Shown: positions 14,001 to 20,447 of the stretch, one piece after another
Layout of the letters: each line of letters starts with the position of its first letter
How positions within the stretch are numbered: the stretch's first letter is position 1
DNA from: Solirubrobacteraceae bacterium
GTDB lineage: Bacteria > Actinomycetota > Thermoleophilia > Solirubrobacterales > Solirubrobacteraceae
Direction of reading: 5' to 3'
DNA length: 20,447 bases
NCBI GenBank assembly: GCA_025935735.1
Contig: JAICUS010000032.1
Span: 1-20,447, forward strand
Program-made: the position numbers and the translations under genes
Notes under the pieces: model-generated
Seen by the model: the letters and a program-made list of their open reading frames with translations, nothing else
Database searches by the model: none
Told to the model about the DNA's origin: nothing

Positions 14001-14701
14001 GCTGGCTCGGGCTGGAGGGCAAGCGGGTCGTGGTGGCCGGCGGCGCGGGCGGCTTCGGCTCGGCGCTCCTGGGCGCGTTCACACAGCAGGGCGGGCGCGT
14101 CGCGGCGATCGACGTCGCGCCCGGCGAGCACGTCGTGGCCGACCTGCGCGACCCCGGCGCCGCGCGCGAGGCGATGGCCGAGGCCGCGCGCCGGCTCGGC
14201 GGCGGCATCGACGTGTTCGTGCACAGCGTCGGCATCAACAAGCGCCTGCCGATCGGCGAGTACAGCGATGCCGACTGGGACGACATCGTCGCCGTGAACC
14301 TGACGAGCGCGTTCCACACCGGCCGCGCCGCGCTGGCCCACGGCGCCAGGCGGATCGTGTTCTTCTCCAGCGTCGCCGGCCGCTCCGGGCACCGCAACCA
14401 CGGCCCGTACGCCGCCACCAAGGGCGCGATCAACCAGCTCATGCGGGTGATGGCCCACGAGGCGGCGGCGAACGGCGTGACCGTCAACGCGGTGGCTCCC
14501 GGCTACATGGACACCGAGCTCACGCGGCAGTACCTGGCCGACCACCCGGGCCGGCGCGAGGAGCTCATCTCCCTGATCCCCGCGGGCCGGTTCGCCCGCA
14601 TCGAGGAGGTGGTCGGGCCGGTGCTGTTCCTGTGCTCGGAGCAGGCGGGCTTCATCACCGGGACGGTTCTCTACATCGACGGCGGACGGAGCGTGCTGTG
14701 A
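13997..14701 (+). CDS. Short-chain dehydrogenase/reductase (SDR) 1
   Basis: This 234-residue cytoplasmic NAD(P)-dependent oxidoreductase begins at GTG 13997, overlapping the FAH stop as GTGA. The Rossmann glycine motif is VVVAGGAGGFGSAL (about 11-24). An acidic residue ends strand 2 (AAIDVAPGE), which favours NAD over NADP. VHSVGINK replaces the NNAG motif. Catalytic Ser, Tyr and Lys are in FFSSVAGRSGHRNHGPYAAT followed by K. The C-terminal part has VNAVAPGYMDTEL and FITGTVLYIDGGRSVL, usual for classical SDRs. It should oxidise a hydroxyl or reduce a keto group of the pathway intermediate cleaved by the FAH enzymes. It is tightly coupled to both neighbours. Confidence 0.92.
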   Translation: MSWLGLEGKRVVVAGGAGGFGSALLGAFTQQGGRVAAIDVAPGEHVVADLRDPGAAREAMAEAARRLGGGIDVFVHSVGINKRLPIGEYSDADWDDIVAVNLTSAFHTGRAALAHGARRIVFFSSVAGRSGHRNHGPYAATKGAINQLMRVMAHEAAANGVTVNAVAPGYMDTELTRQYLADHPGRREELISLIPAGRFARIEEVVGPVLFLCSEQAGFITGTVLYIDGGRSVL

Positions 14702-15462
14702 GCGGACGGCTGCAGGGCAAGACGGTGATGGTCACGGGCGCGGGCACGGGCTTCGGCGCCACGCTGGCCGAGCGCGCCGCCCAGGACGGCGCCGCCCGCG
14801 TGGTCGTGCACTTCCGCTCCTCGGCCGCCGGCGCGGAGCAGACCGCCGCGACCGTGCGCGCGGCCGGCGCCGAGGCGGCGCTCGTCCAGGGCGACATCGC
14901 CGAGTGGGACCAGATCAAGCGGATGGCCGACGAGGCCGGCGACGTCGACGTGCTCGTGAACAACGTGGGCGACATGGCGTCCTCGCAGCACTCCTGGCGC
15001 GAGGTCGACGAGGCGGTGCTCGACCACGTGCTCGACGTGGACATCAAGGGCACGCTGCTGATGGTCCACGAGTTCGGCGTGCGGATGCTCGACCGCGGCG
15101 CGCGCGGCGCGATCGTGAACATCGGCTCGACCGTGATCGTCCGCGGCTCGCCCCGCGCGCCGATCTACGCGGCCGGCAAGTACGGCCTGCTGGGCATCAC
15201 GAAGTCCTACGCGAAGGCGCTGGCGCCGCATGTGCGCGTGAACACGTTCGCCCCCGGGTTCATGGACACGCCGGCGGTGATGAACCGGCCGGACATGAAG
15301 TCGGGGCGGCTCGAGCAGCTGCAGCGCGACACGCCGATGGGCCGCATCCCGCCGCCCGAGGAGCTGGCCGGCGCGGCGCTGTTCCTGGCCACCGACGACG
15401 CGAGCCACATCACCGGCAGCTACATGATCTGCGACGGCGGCTACTCGATGCTCGGCGCGTAG
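14698..15462 (+). CDS. Short-chain dehydrogenase/reductase (SDR) 2
   Basis: This 254-residue NAD(P)-dependent oxidoreductase starts at GTG 14698, overlapping the SDR 1 stop as GTGA. It shows the full classical SDR set: VMVTGAGTGFGATL (TGxxxGxG), LVNNVGD, Ser in VNIGSTVIVRGSPRAPIYAA with Tyr, then Lys (GKYG), and VNTFAPGFMDTP. It ends HITGSYMICDGGYSMLG. After strand 2 it has VVVHFRSS, with an arginine where NADP-preferring enzymes often have one, so cofactor choice may differ from SDR 1. It is the last gene of the rightward arm and overlaps the convergent ketopantoate-reductase-like gene by 22 bp at the 3' ends. The reaction is probably a second hydroxyl/keto step of the same pathway. Confidence 0.92.
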   Translation: MSGRLQGKTVMVTGAGTGFGATLAERAAQDGAARVVVHFRSSAAGAEQTAATVRAAGAEAALVQGDIAEWDQIKRMADEAGDVDVLVNNVGDMASSQHSWREVDEAVLDHVLDVDIKGTLLMVHEFGVRMLDRGARGAIVNIGSTVIVRGSPRAPIYAAGKYGLLGITKSYAKALAPHVRVNTFAPGFMDTPAVMNRPDMKSGRLEQLQRDTPMGRIPPPEELAGAALFLATDDASHITGSYMICDGGYSMLGA

Positions 15463-16334
15463 GCGGCCTCGCGCCCCGCGACGAGCGCGGCGACGGCCGC
15501 GTGCAGCGGGGTCGGCACGCCGGCGGCCTCGCCGGCCGCGACGATGCCGCCGTTGAGCGCGCCGATCTCGGTCGGGCGCCGCGCGTCGACGTCCTGGAGC
15601 ATGCTCGGGCGGTGGCCGTGGTTCTCCCGCGCGGCGCGGTCGATCAGCGCGTCGGGGTCGGAGTCGAGCGCGATCCCCAGCGCGTCGGCCACGGCGCGGC
15701 CCTCGGCCACGAGCGCGCTCGCCAGCGCGCGCAGCGCCGGCCGGTCGCACACCGCGCCGTGCGTGAGCCCGGTGAGCGCGGCCAGCGGGTTGGTGGCCGC
15801 GTTGAACAGCAGCTTCGTCCACTGCGCCCCGCGGGCGTCGTCGAGCGCGACCGCCCCGAGGGCGCCCGCCAGTATCGCGATCTCCTCCGGCGTCGCCGGC
15901 TGCGGCTCGAACGGGCCGATCCAGGTGGTGCCGGGCGCGTCCGCGTGGATGACCCCGGGCGCCGCGACGCGGCCGGACACCATCGTCACGCCGCGCATGA
16001 CCCGCGGCACGTGGCGGGCGATCGCCTCCTCGCTGCCGATGCCGTTCTGCACGCTGCACACGGCGCCGCCGGGGAACACGTGCGCGGTGGCGGCGAGTGC
16101 CGCGTCGGTGAACACCGCCTTGGTCGCCACCAGGCCGAGCTCGCACGGCGGGATCTCGCGCGCGTCGGTACGCGCGTGGATCCGCACCACGCCGTCGTCC
16201 ACGCGCAGCCCGTCGCGCTCGATCGCCGCGACGTGCTCCGGGGACACGTCGTAGGCCCACACCTCGGCGACGGCGGCCAGCCGGGCGGCGAAGATGCCGC
16301 CGATCGCGCCGCAGCCGACGACGCAGACCCTCAC
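15441..16334 (-). CDS. Ketopantoate reductase-like (ApbA/PanE family) NADP-dependent oxidoreductase
   Basis: This 297-residue protein has an N-terminal NADP-binding GCGAIGG motif (7-13), a central ELGLVATKAVFTD segment and VCSVQNGIGSEE, both typical of 2-dehydropantoate 2-reductases, and a helical C-terminal domain containing WTKLLFNAATNPLAALTGLT, with the conserved Lys and Asn of this family. The reaction is reduction of a 2-oxo acid to a 2-hydroxy acid, or the reverse. Nothing nearby belongs to pantothenate synthesis, so a catabolic paralog acting on another 2-keto acid is more likely than true PanE. It starts at GTG 16334, overlapping the stop of the HbpS/GlcG-like gene as GTGA. Its 3' end overlaps SDR 2 by 22 bp in convergent orientation. 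Confidence 0.87.
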   Translation of the reverse strand: MRVCVVGCGAIGGIFAARLAAVAEVWAYDVSPEHVAAIERDGLRVDDGVVRIHARTDAREIPPCELGLVATKAVFTDAALAATAHVFPGGAVCSVQNGIGSEEAIARHVPRVMRGVTMVSGRVAAPGVIHADAPGTTWIGPFEPQPATPEEIAILAGALGAVALDDARGAQWTKLLFNAATNPLAALTGLTHGAVCDRPALRALASALVAEGRAVADALGIALDSDPDALIDRAARENHGHRPSMLQDVDARRPTEIGALNGGIVAAGEAAGVPTPLHAAVAALVAGREAAYAPSIE

Positions 16335-17275
16335 CCGAGCACCGCGGCGGCGAGCTCGTGGCAGACCCCCGGCGCCGGCCCGCCGACGCCCAGCCCGGCC
16401 ACGACGCGGCCGTCCTCGTGCACCGGCAGCCCGCCGGGCACGGCCGCCACCGCGTAGGGCAGCACGCCGGTCAGCCCCGCGGGCACCTCGCCGCTGGGCC
16501 GCTGGAACGTGGCCGCGCCCGCGGCCACCGCGGCAGCGGCGAACGGGCCGGCCGTCGGCGCGCCGTCCATGCAGTCCTGCTGGATCGGATCGCCGCGGTG
16601 GTCGACCACCGCCACCGCCACGCGGACGCCGCGCCGCGCCGCCTCCTCGATCACCCGGTCGGCCAGCCCGAGCGCCCACGCGTGCTCGGGCAGCTCCGCG
16701 GGCGGCGGCTCGGCCATTCCCAGCCCGGGCTCGTCCGGCAGCTCGCCGTACGCCGCCCGCCAGCGCGCCTCGTCGTCGCCGTGCTGGCCCGCGTACGGGA
16801 TCCCCAGCGCGTAGTGCACGAGCAGGTCCTCGGCGTTGGCCGGCTGCCCGTCGGCGATGAGCTTGCGCCGCTCGGCGCCGGGATAGTCCACGAACGGCCC
16901 GACCGTGGCGCCCGACGCGGCGATCCCGGCGATCACCGCTCCGTCGGACGCGCTCACAGGCATCCCGCCCGCGCCCGGGAACACCGCCTCCGGCGAGCAG
17001 GCGACGAAGCCGCGGACCATCGGGTCCGGCAGGGTGCGCATCCGGTCGAGGTGGACCAGGCTGGGCAGCTGCTGCGTCGCGGCGATCCACGCCTTCGAGC
17101 GCGCCCGGGTCATGCCGCCGGCGCCGCCGCGGTCCATCCGCGAGGCGGACACGAGCACGCCGGAGCCGCCCACCACGGCGACCGCCCCGCGCACATCGAG
17201 GTCCTGCGCCTTGGCCAGCGCCCGGGCGATCAGCGCCCGGGCGTCCGCGAGCGGCATGTCGCGCGTGTGGATCAC
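16331..17275 (-). CDS. HbpS/GlcG-like protein with two modules in one chain
   Basis: This 314-residue protein seems to contain two HbpS/GlcG (PF03928) modules, a fold usually found as single proteins of about 140 residues. Module 1 (about 8-130) has LADARALIARALAKAQDLDV, then AVAVVGGSGVLVSASRMD, a KAWIAATQ helix and GAVIAGIAASG. Module 2 (about 196-314) has GLADRVIEEAARRGVRVAVA, then VDHRGDPIQQDCMDGAP, FAAAAVAAGAATFQRPSGE, and ends VVAGLGVGGPAPGVCHELAA. The 'aa...G..v.vaVvD..G.....rmdga' strand pattern repeats in both. HbpS of Streptomyces binds haem and GlcG sits with glycolate genes, but most members are of unknown role beside catabolic genes. The start is GTG 17275, 8 nt after TACACT, rather than ATG 17257; neither has a ribosome site. 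It is coupled to the ketopantoate-reductase-like gene. Confidence 0.78.
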   Translation of the reverse strand: MIHTRDMPLADARALIARALAKAQDLDVRGAVAVVGGSGVLVSASRMDRGGAGGMTRARSKAWIAATQQLPSLVHLDRMRTLPDPMVRGFVACSPEAVFPGAGGMPVSASDGAVIAGIAASGATVGPFVDYPGAERRKLIADGQPANAEDLLVHYALGIPYAGQHGDDEARWRAAYGELPDEPGLGMAEPPPAELPEHAWALGLADRVIEEAARRGVRVAVAVVDHRGDPIQQDCMDGAPTAGPFAAAAVAAGAATFQRPSGEVPAGLTGVLPYAVAAVPGGLPVHEDGRVVAGLGVGGPAPGVCHELAAAVLG

Positions 17276-17283
17276 TGGCGCGG

Positions 17284-17289
17284 AGTGTA
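17284..17289 (-). promoter_or_regulatory. -10 box TACACT for HbpS/GlcG-like gene, leaderless spacing
   Basis: TACACT on the minus strand ends 8 nt before GTG 17275. It lies within the palindrome GTGTACAC (17285-17292) in the 60-bp gap shared with the divergent glycosidase gene. Confidence 0.5.
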
Positions 17290-17298
17290 CACACTTGG

Positions 17299-17304
17299 TA
17301 CGGT
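17299..17304 (+). promoter_or_regulatory. -10 box TACGGT for GH39-like gene
   Basis: TACGGT matches TANNNT and would give a leader of about 25 nt containing the GAGGAGAGG ribosome site (17322-17330) before ATG 17336. The palindrome GTGTACAC lies just upstream, so one regulator could affect both directions. Confidence 0.4.
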
Positions 17305-17335
17305 TGCCCACACTGCCCCGAGGAGGAGAGGTCCG

Positions 17336-18817
17336 ATGCGTGTCCCACGCGCCCTGCCCTGGTTGACCACCGCCGCGCTGCTGGCCGCGGCGGCGCCCGC
17401 CCACGCCGCCGGCGGGCTGAGAGACATCACCGTCGACGCGGCGCGACCGACCGGGATCATCCGCTCGCTCCAGGGCGTGTCCGGCTCGCCGCTGCCCGGC
17501 GACGGCTCGCACCCCGACTTCACGGCGCTCCAGCACGCGCTCGGCGTCGACCTCGTGCGCACGCACGACATCGACTGCACCGGCACCGGCGACATCGACG
17601 GCAACGGCCCGAACCGGATCTTCCCCGACTGGAGCGCCGACCCGGACAACCCGGCCTCATACAACTTCGGGCCGACCGACACGGCGCTGCTCAGCATCGC
17701 CCGCAGCGGCGCGCAGATCGAGTTCAACCTCGGCCACAGCGACCTCAGCTGCGCCGGCGCCGGCTTCAACGACGCCGTGCCGCCGAGCCCCGAGCGCTAC
17801 GCCGACGTCGCCCGCCACGTCGCCGCGCACTACAACGACGGCTGGGCGCACGGCTACCGGCTGGGCATCCGCTACTGGGAGATCTGGAACGAGCCGGACC
17901 TGCGGCCGTTCTGGTCGGGCACCGCGCAGCAGTACTACGCGCTCTACGCCGCCACCGCGCGGGCGCTGAAGCGGATGCACCCGTGGATGCTCGTCGGCGG
18001 CCCGGCGCTGACCACCAACAACGACCTGACCGGCTACCGCGAGTCGCTGCTGGCTTACATCAAGGCCAACCGCCTGCCGCTCGACTTCTACTCGATCCAC
18101 CACTACGCCGACTTCACCGAGGACCCGCAGGACTTCGCCCGGCTCGGTCGCAGCTACCGCGCGCTGCTGGACGCGTACGGCTTCCGGCGCACGGCGATCC
18201 AGATGACCGAGTGGAACTACGGCCTCGTCGACCAGCCGAGCCCGATGCAGCGCGCCGCGTTCGCCGCCGACTCGCTGCTGGCCATGCAGGACTCCCCCAT
18301 CTCGCGCGCGGTCTACTACCGCTTCGACGCCGACAACGGGACCGGCTTCGCGCTGGCGTCCGACGACGGGACGCTGACCAAGGCCGGCCGGGCGTTCGAG
18401 GCGGTCGGCTCGATGCGGCGCACACCGCTGCGCGTGGCCGAGACCGGTGGCGACGACGCCGGACTGTCGGTCGAGGCGGGGCGCAACCCGCTGACCGGCG
18501 AGGTCCGCGTGCTCGTCAGCAACTACGAGATCCCGGCGGCAGATCAGGGCCCGCTCCCCTTCCCCGGCAACGTGTTCACCATCCCGGGGATCGCCTCGTT
18601 CACGATCCTCGACCGGCGCGCGGTCACCTACGCCGACAACGCCGGCTATGACCTCACGGTCAGGGGCCTCGCGCCCTGGCGGCGCCACACCGTCGAGCGC
18701 TACCGGCTCGACGACGGCCACGACCTCAGCCTCGTGGACCGCACCGTGCAGCGCGGGCCCGTGCACCTGTCCGCCGCGCTGCCCGCGCCCGGGCTCGAGC
18801 TGATCGTGATCCGTTAG
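17336..18817 (+). CDS. Secreted glycoside hydrolase, GH39-like (beta-xylosidase type)
   Basis: This 493-residue protein has a Sec signal peptide (about 1-24, PAHA cleavage region), then a (beta/alpha)8-type catalytic domain to about 360 and a beta-rich C-terminal domain. The acid/base candidate is Glu186 in YWEIWNEPDLRPFW; the nucleophile candidate is Glu292 in QMTEWNYG, the NEP/TEW pair expected of clan GH-A enzymes of family 39. VDLVRTHDID and LDFYSIHHYADF match early and middle barrel strands. GH39 enzymes cleave beta-xylosides or iduronides; this one could act on another plant or microbial polysaccharide. A clear ribosome site GAGGAGAGG precedes ATG 17336. It is divergent from the HbpS/GlcG-like gene, and its stop overlaps that of the convergent transporter gene in the shared bases TTAG. 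An extracellular sugar-releasing enzyme next to a transporter hints at joint use, but no sugar specificity is visible. Confidence 0.87.
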   Translation: MRVPRALPWLTTAALLAAAAPAHAAGGLRDITVDAARPTGIIRSLQGVSGSPLPGDGSHPDFTALQHALGVDLVRTHDIDCTGTGDIDGNGPNRIFPDWSADPDNPASYNFGPTDTALLSIARSGAQIEFNLGHSDLSCAGAGFNDAVPPSPERYADVARHVAAHYNDGWAHGYRLGIRYWEIWNEPDLRPFWSGTAQQYYALYAATARALKRMHPWMLVGGPALTTNNDLTGYRESLLAYIKANRLPLDFYSIHHYADFTEDPQDFARLGRSYRALLDAYGFRRTAIQMTEWNYGLVDQPSPMQRAAFAADSLLAMQDSPISRAVYYRFDADNGTGFALASDDGTLTKAGRAFEAVGSMRRTPLRVAETGGDDAGLSVEAGRNPLTGEVRVLVSNYEIPAADQGPLPFPGNVFTIPGIASFTILDRRAVTYADNAGYDLTVRGLAPWRRHTVERYRLDDGHDLSLVDRTVQRGPVHLSAALPAPGLELIVIR

Positions 18818-19674
18818 CGCGCCTGGATCAGGATCGCGGCGATCACGATCGCGCCGCCGACGAGCGTCCGGGCGTCCGGGCGCTCGTCGAGCGCGAGCCA
18901 CACCCACAGCGGCCCGAGCACGATCTCCAGCAGCGTGATGAGGCCGACCTGCGCGGCCGGGATGAGCCGCGCGCCCACCGTCAGCAGCGCGAAGCCGAGC
19001 CCGATCTGGCCGATGCCCAGCGCCGCGAGCCAGCCGACGTCGGCGCCGCCGATCGCGCCCGGGGTGGCGAACGGCAGGAACGCGACGACGAGGAACACCT
19101 GCGAGAGGCAGGTCGCCGGCGCCATCGACACGTCTTGGCGCCACCGCGTGATCACGATCATCACCGAGAAGGAGAGGGCGGCGAGCAGCGACAGCCCGTC
19201 GCCGGCCAGGCTGCCGTCGCCGGGCGCGCCGAGCATCAGCGCGACGCCGGCGAGCGCCACGGTCATCGCCGCGGCCGTGCTCCGGCGGATCGGCTCGCCC
19301 AGCGCCACCCGGGCCAGCAGCGTGGCGAGCAGCGGCGCGACCGCCAGCAGGAACAGCACCCGGGCCACCGTCGTGTGATTGAGCGCGGCGATGAAGCTGC
19401 CCGACGAGATCGCCGCGCACGCCGCCACGGCGACCCCGGCCGCGCCGATCGACCGGAACGCCGGCACCACCCGGCCGCGCTCGGCGACCGCGACGAAGGC
19501 CAGCAGCGCCACCCCCGCGAACGCGGCGCGGCCCATCGCCTGCGTCGCCGTGTCGAGCGTGAGCTGGCGCTGCAGCACGCCCGCGGTCGACCAGGCGACG
19601 GCGGCGAGCGCCACGTAGACCTGCCCGCGCCGCTGGCGCCGGGCCCCCTCCAGCGCCAGGGTCGCTGTCGTCAC
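18814..19674 (-). CDS. EamA-family (drug/metabolite transporter superfamily) membrane transporter
   Basis: This 286-residue protein has about ten hydrophobic segments arranged as two EamA repeats (about 15-140 and 150-285). Examples are YVALAAVAWSTAGVLQRQLT, VARVLFLLAVAPLLATLLAR, LSLLAALSFSVMIVITRW and VGLITLLEIVLGPLWVWLAL, the last being the typical 'L.Pv...l..l.l.E' segment of the second repeat. Members export or import metabolites such as amino acids, sugars or drugs in the cytoplasmic membrane; the substrate is not predictable. The start is GTG 19674: TAGATT ends 6 nt upstream and no ribosome site is seen. Its gene follows the peptidase gene by 9 nt on the same strand, and the -10 box overlaps the peptidase stop codon. 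Its 3' end overlaps the glycosidase gene by 4 bp. Confidence 0.9.
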   Translation of the reverse strand: MTTATLALEGARRQRRGQVYVALAAVAWSTAGVLQRQLTLDTATQAMGRAAFAGVALLAFVAVAERGRVVPAFRSIGAAGVAVAACAAISSGSFIAALNHTTVARVLFLLAVAPLLATLLARVALGEPIRRSTAAAMTVALAGVALMLGAPGDGSLAGDGLSLLAALSFSVMIVITRWRQDVSMAPATCLSQVFLVVAFLPFATPGAIGGADVGWLAALGIGQIGLGFALLTVGARLIPAAQVGLITLLEIVLGPLWVWLALDERPDARTLVGGAIVIAAILIQAR

Positions 19675-19680
19675 GCCGTC

Positions 19681-19686
19681 AATCTA
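19681..19686 (-). promoter_or_regulatory. -10 box TAGATT for EamA gene, sharing the upstream gene's stop codon
   Basis: TAGATT on the minus strand ends 6 nt before GTG 19674. Its first three bases are the TAG stop of the upstream peptidase gene. It is an exact TANNNT match. Confidence 0.5.
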
Positions 19687-20447
19687 ACCAGCGCGGTAGG
19701 GCACCCGCAGGCGGTCGAAGTAGAACGCGTAGTAGTCGGTCACCAGCCCGACCGCCTGGTCCAGCGACTGCCCGATGCCGTGGCCGCCGGACTCCATGCG
19801 CAGCAGGATCGGCTGGTCCGAGGACGTGGCCGCCTGCAGGCGGGCGACCATCTTCTTGGCGTGGTGGGCCTCCACGCGCGGGTCGAACTCGCCGGCGGTG
19901 AACAGCACCGGCGGGTACGCGGTGCCGTCGGCGACGTTGTGGTAGGGCGAGTAGGCGTGGAGCGCCCGGAAGAGGTCGGGGTCGCGGACGCTGCCGAACT
20001 CGGTCACGTTGAAGGCGCCGTTGGGCGTGAGCTCCGAGCGCAGCATGTCGAGCACCGGCACGGCGCAGACGACCGCGGCGGCGATGTCCGGGCGCTGCAC
20101 GAGGACGGCGCCCATCAGCAGCCCGCCGTTGGAGCCGCCCATCACGCCCAGGCGGTCGCGGCGGGTCACGCCCGCCTGTACGAGGTGGTCGGCGCAGGCC
20201 GCGAAGTCGTCGAAGCAGTTCTGCTTGGCGGCCAGCCGCCCGGCGTGATGCCACTCGCGGCCGTACTCGCCGCCGCCGCGGGTGTTCGCCACGGCGTACA
20301 CGCCGCCCTGCTCGAGCCACAGCAGCCGCGACGGCTGGAAGGACGGCTTGAGCGAGACCGCGTAGCCGCCGTAGCCGTAGAGGATCGCCGGGGCCGAGCC
20401 GTCCTTGGGCGTGCCCGCGCGGTACAGGAGCGTGATGGGCACCCGGG
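19684..20447 (-). CDS. Prolyl oligopeptidase-family serine peptidase, C-terminal catalytic domain, cut by window edge
   Basis: About 253 C-terminal residues are in the window, and the frame continues past the right edge (RVPITLLYRAGTPKDG). The catalytic domain of S9A peptidases is complete in its key residues: strand AILYGYGGYAVSLKPSF, ANTRGGGEYGREWHHAG, nucleophile serine in MGGSNGGLLMGA, catalytic Asp in FTAGEFDPRV and catalytic His in ESGGHG near the C-terminus. Prolyl oligopeptidases cut short peptides after proline; the N-terminal propeller that limits substrate size should lie outside the window. 'NCFDDFAACADHLVQAGVT' is typical of the S9A group. The stop TAG (19684-19686) also forms part of the -10 box of the EamA gene. 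Family assignment is strong; whether it is prolyl endopeptidase or an oligopeptidase B relative cannot be settled. Confidence 0.92.
   Translation of the reverse strand, partial: RVPITLLYRAGTPKDGSAPAILYGYGGYAVSLKPSFQPSRLLWLEQGGVYAVANTRGGGEYGREWHHAGRLAAKQNCFDDFAACADHLVQAGVTRRDRLGVMGGSNGGLLMGAVLVQRPDIAAAVVCAVPVLDMLRSELTPNGAFNVTEFGSVRDPDLFRALHAYSPYHNVADGTAYPPVLFTAGEFDPRVEAHHAKKMVARLQAATSSDQPILLRMESGGHGIGQSLDQAVGLVTDYYAFYFDRLRVPYRAG

Noticed and set aside
15441..16334. True pantothenate pathway gene panE
   Set aside because: Motifs fit the family, but no panB, panC or panD gene is nearby, and it is coupled to an HbpS/GlcG-like gene beside a catabolic cluster. I kept a family-level name and no gene symbol.

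Overview
The window is about 20.4 kb of very GC-rich DNA (my estimate is low-to-mid 70s %). It is densely packed with genes and uses many GTG starts. Large LuxR-type ATPase regulators, an FHA-HTH regulator beside a Ser/Thr kinase, secreted tandem-repeat proteins and wide use of leaderless-looking promoters all suggest a high-GC actinobacterium. The style is that of soil Thermoleophilia (Solirubrobacterales). That placement is inference from gene style; no rRNA or other marker is present. I see no tRNA, rRNA, CRISPR array, insertion sequence or phage gene.

Layout. (1) 1-3607: the start of an esterase gene running off the left edge, a divergent AraC-type sensor domain without its DNA-binding half, and a 902-residue LuxR-family ATPase regulator. 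(2) 3608-7560: a possible tiny secreted peptide, a secreted protein made of two repeats, a membrane Ser/Thr kinase with an extracellular propeller, and, convergent with it, an FHA-HTH regulator. The last two look like a phosphothreonine signalling pair. (3) 7687-10277: a two-module VOC protein, a decayed aldo/keto reductase, a DoxX-like membrane protein and an intact aldo/keto reductase. (4) 10314-15462: a divergent catabolic cluster. Leftward are FAH hydrolase 1, a cupin, an acyl-CoA synthetase, then the aldo/keto reductase and DoxX protein. Rightward are FAH hydrolase 2 and two short-chain dehydrogenases, coupled by GTGA overlaps. The two arms share a 72-bp gap holding a 39-bp near-palindrome with a -10 box in each arm. 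(5) 15441-17275: a ketopantoate-reductase-like enzyme coupled to a protein with two HbpS/GlcG-like modules. (6) 17336-20447: a secreted GH39-like glycosidase, an EamA transporter and the C-terminal part of a prolyl oligopeptidase-family peptidase cut by the right edge.

Working together. Region 4 (perhaps with 5) looks like a pathway that activates an acid with CoA, oxidises or reduces hydroxyl/keto groups with several NAD(P)-dependent enzymes, and cleaves 2,4-dioxo-type acids with FAH enzymes. The substrate cannot be read from sequence, and no dedicated regulator, dioxygenase or transporter is inside the cluster.

The most general signal is regulatory. In front of ten genes on both strands a TANNNT-like hexamer sits 6-8 nt before the start codon, where a -10 box would place transcription start at the first base of the start codon. 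Most of these genes have no usable Shine-Dalgarno site, so many transcripts here are probably leaderless.
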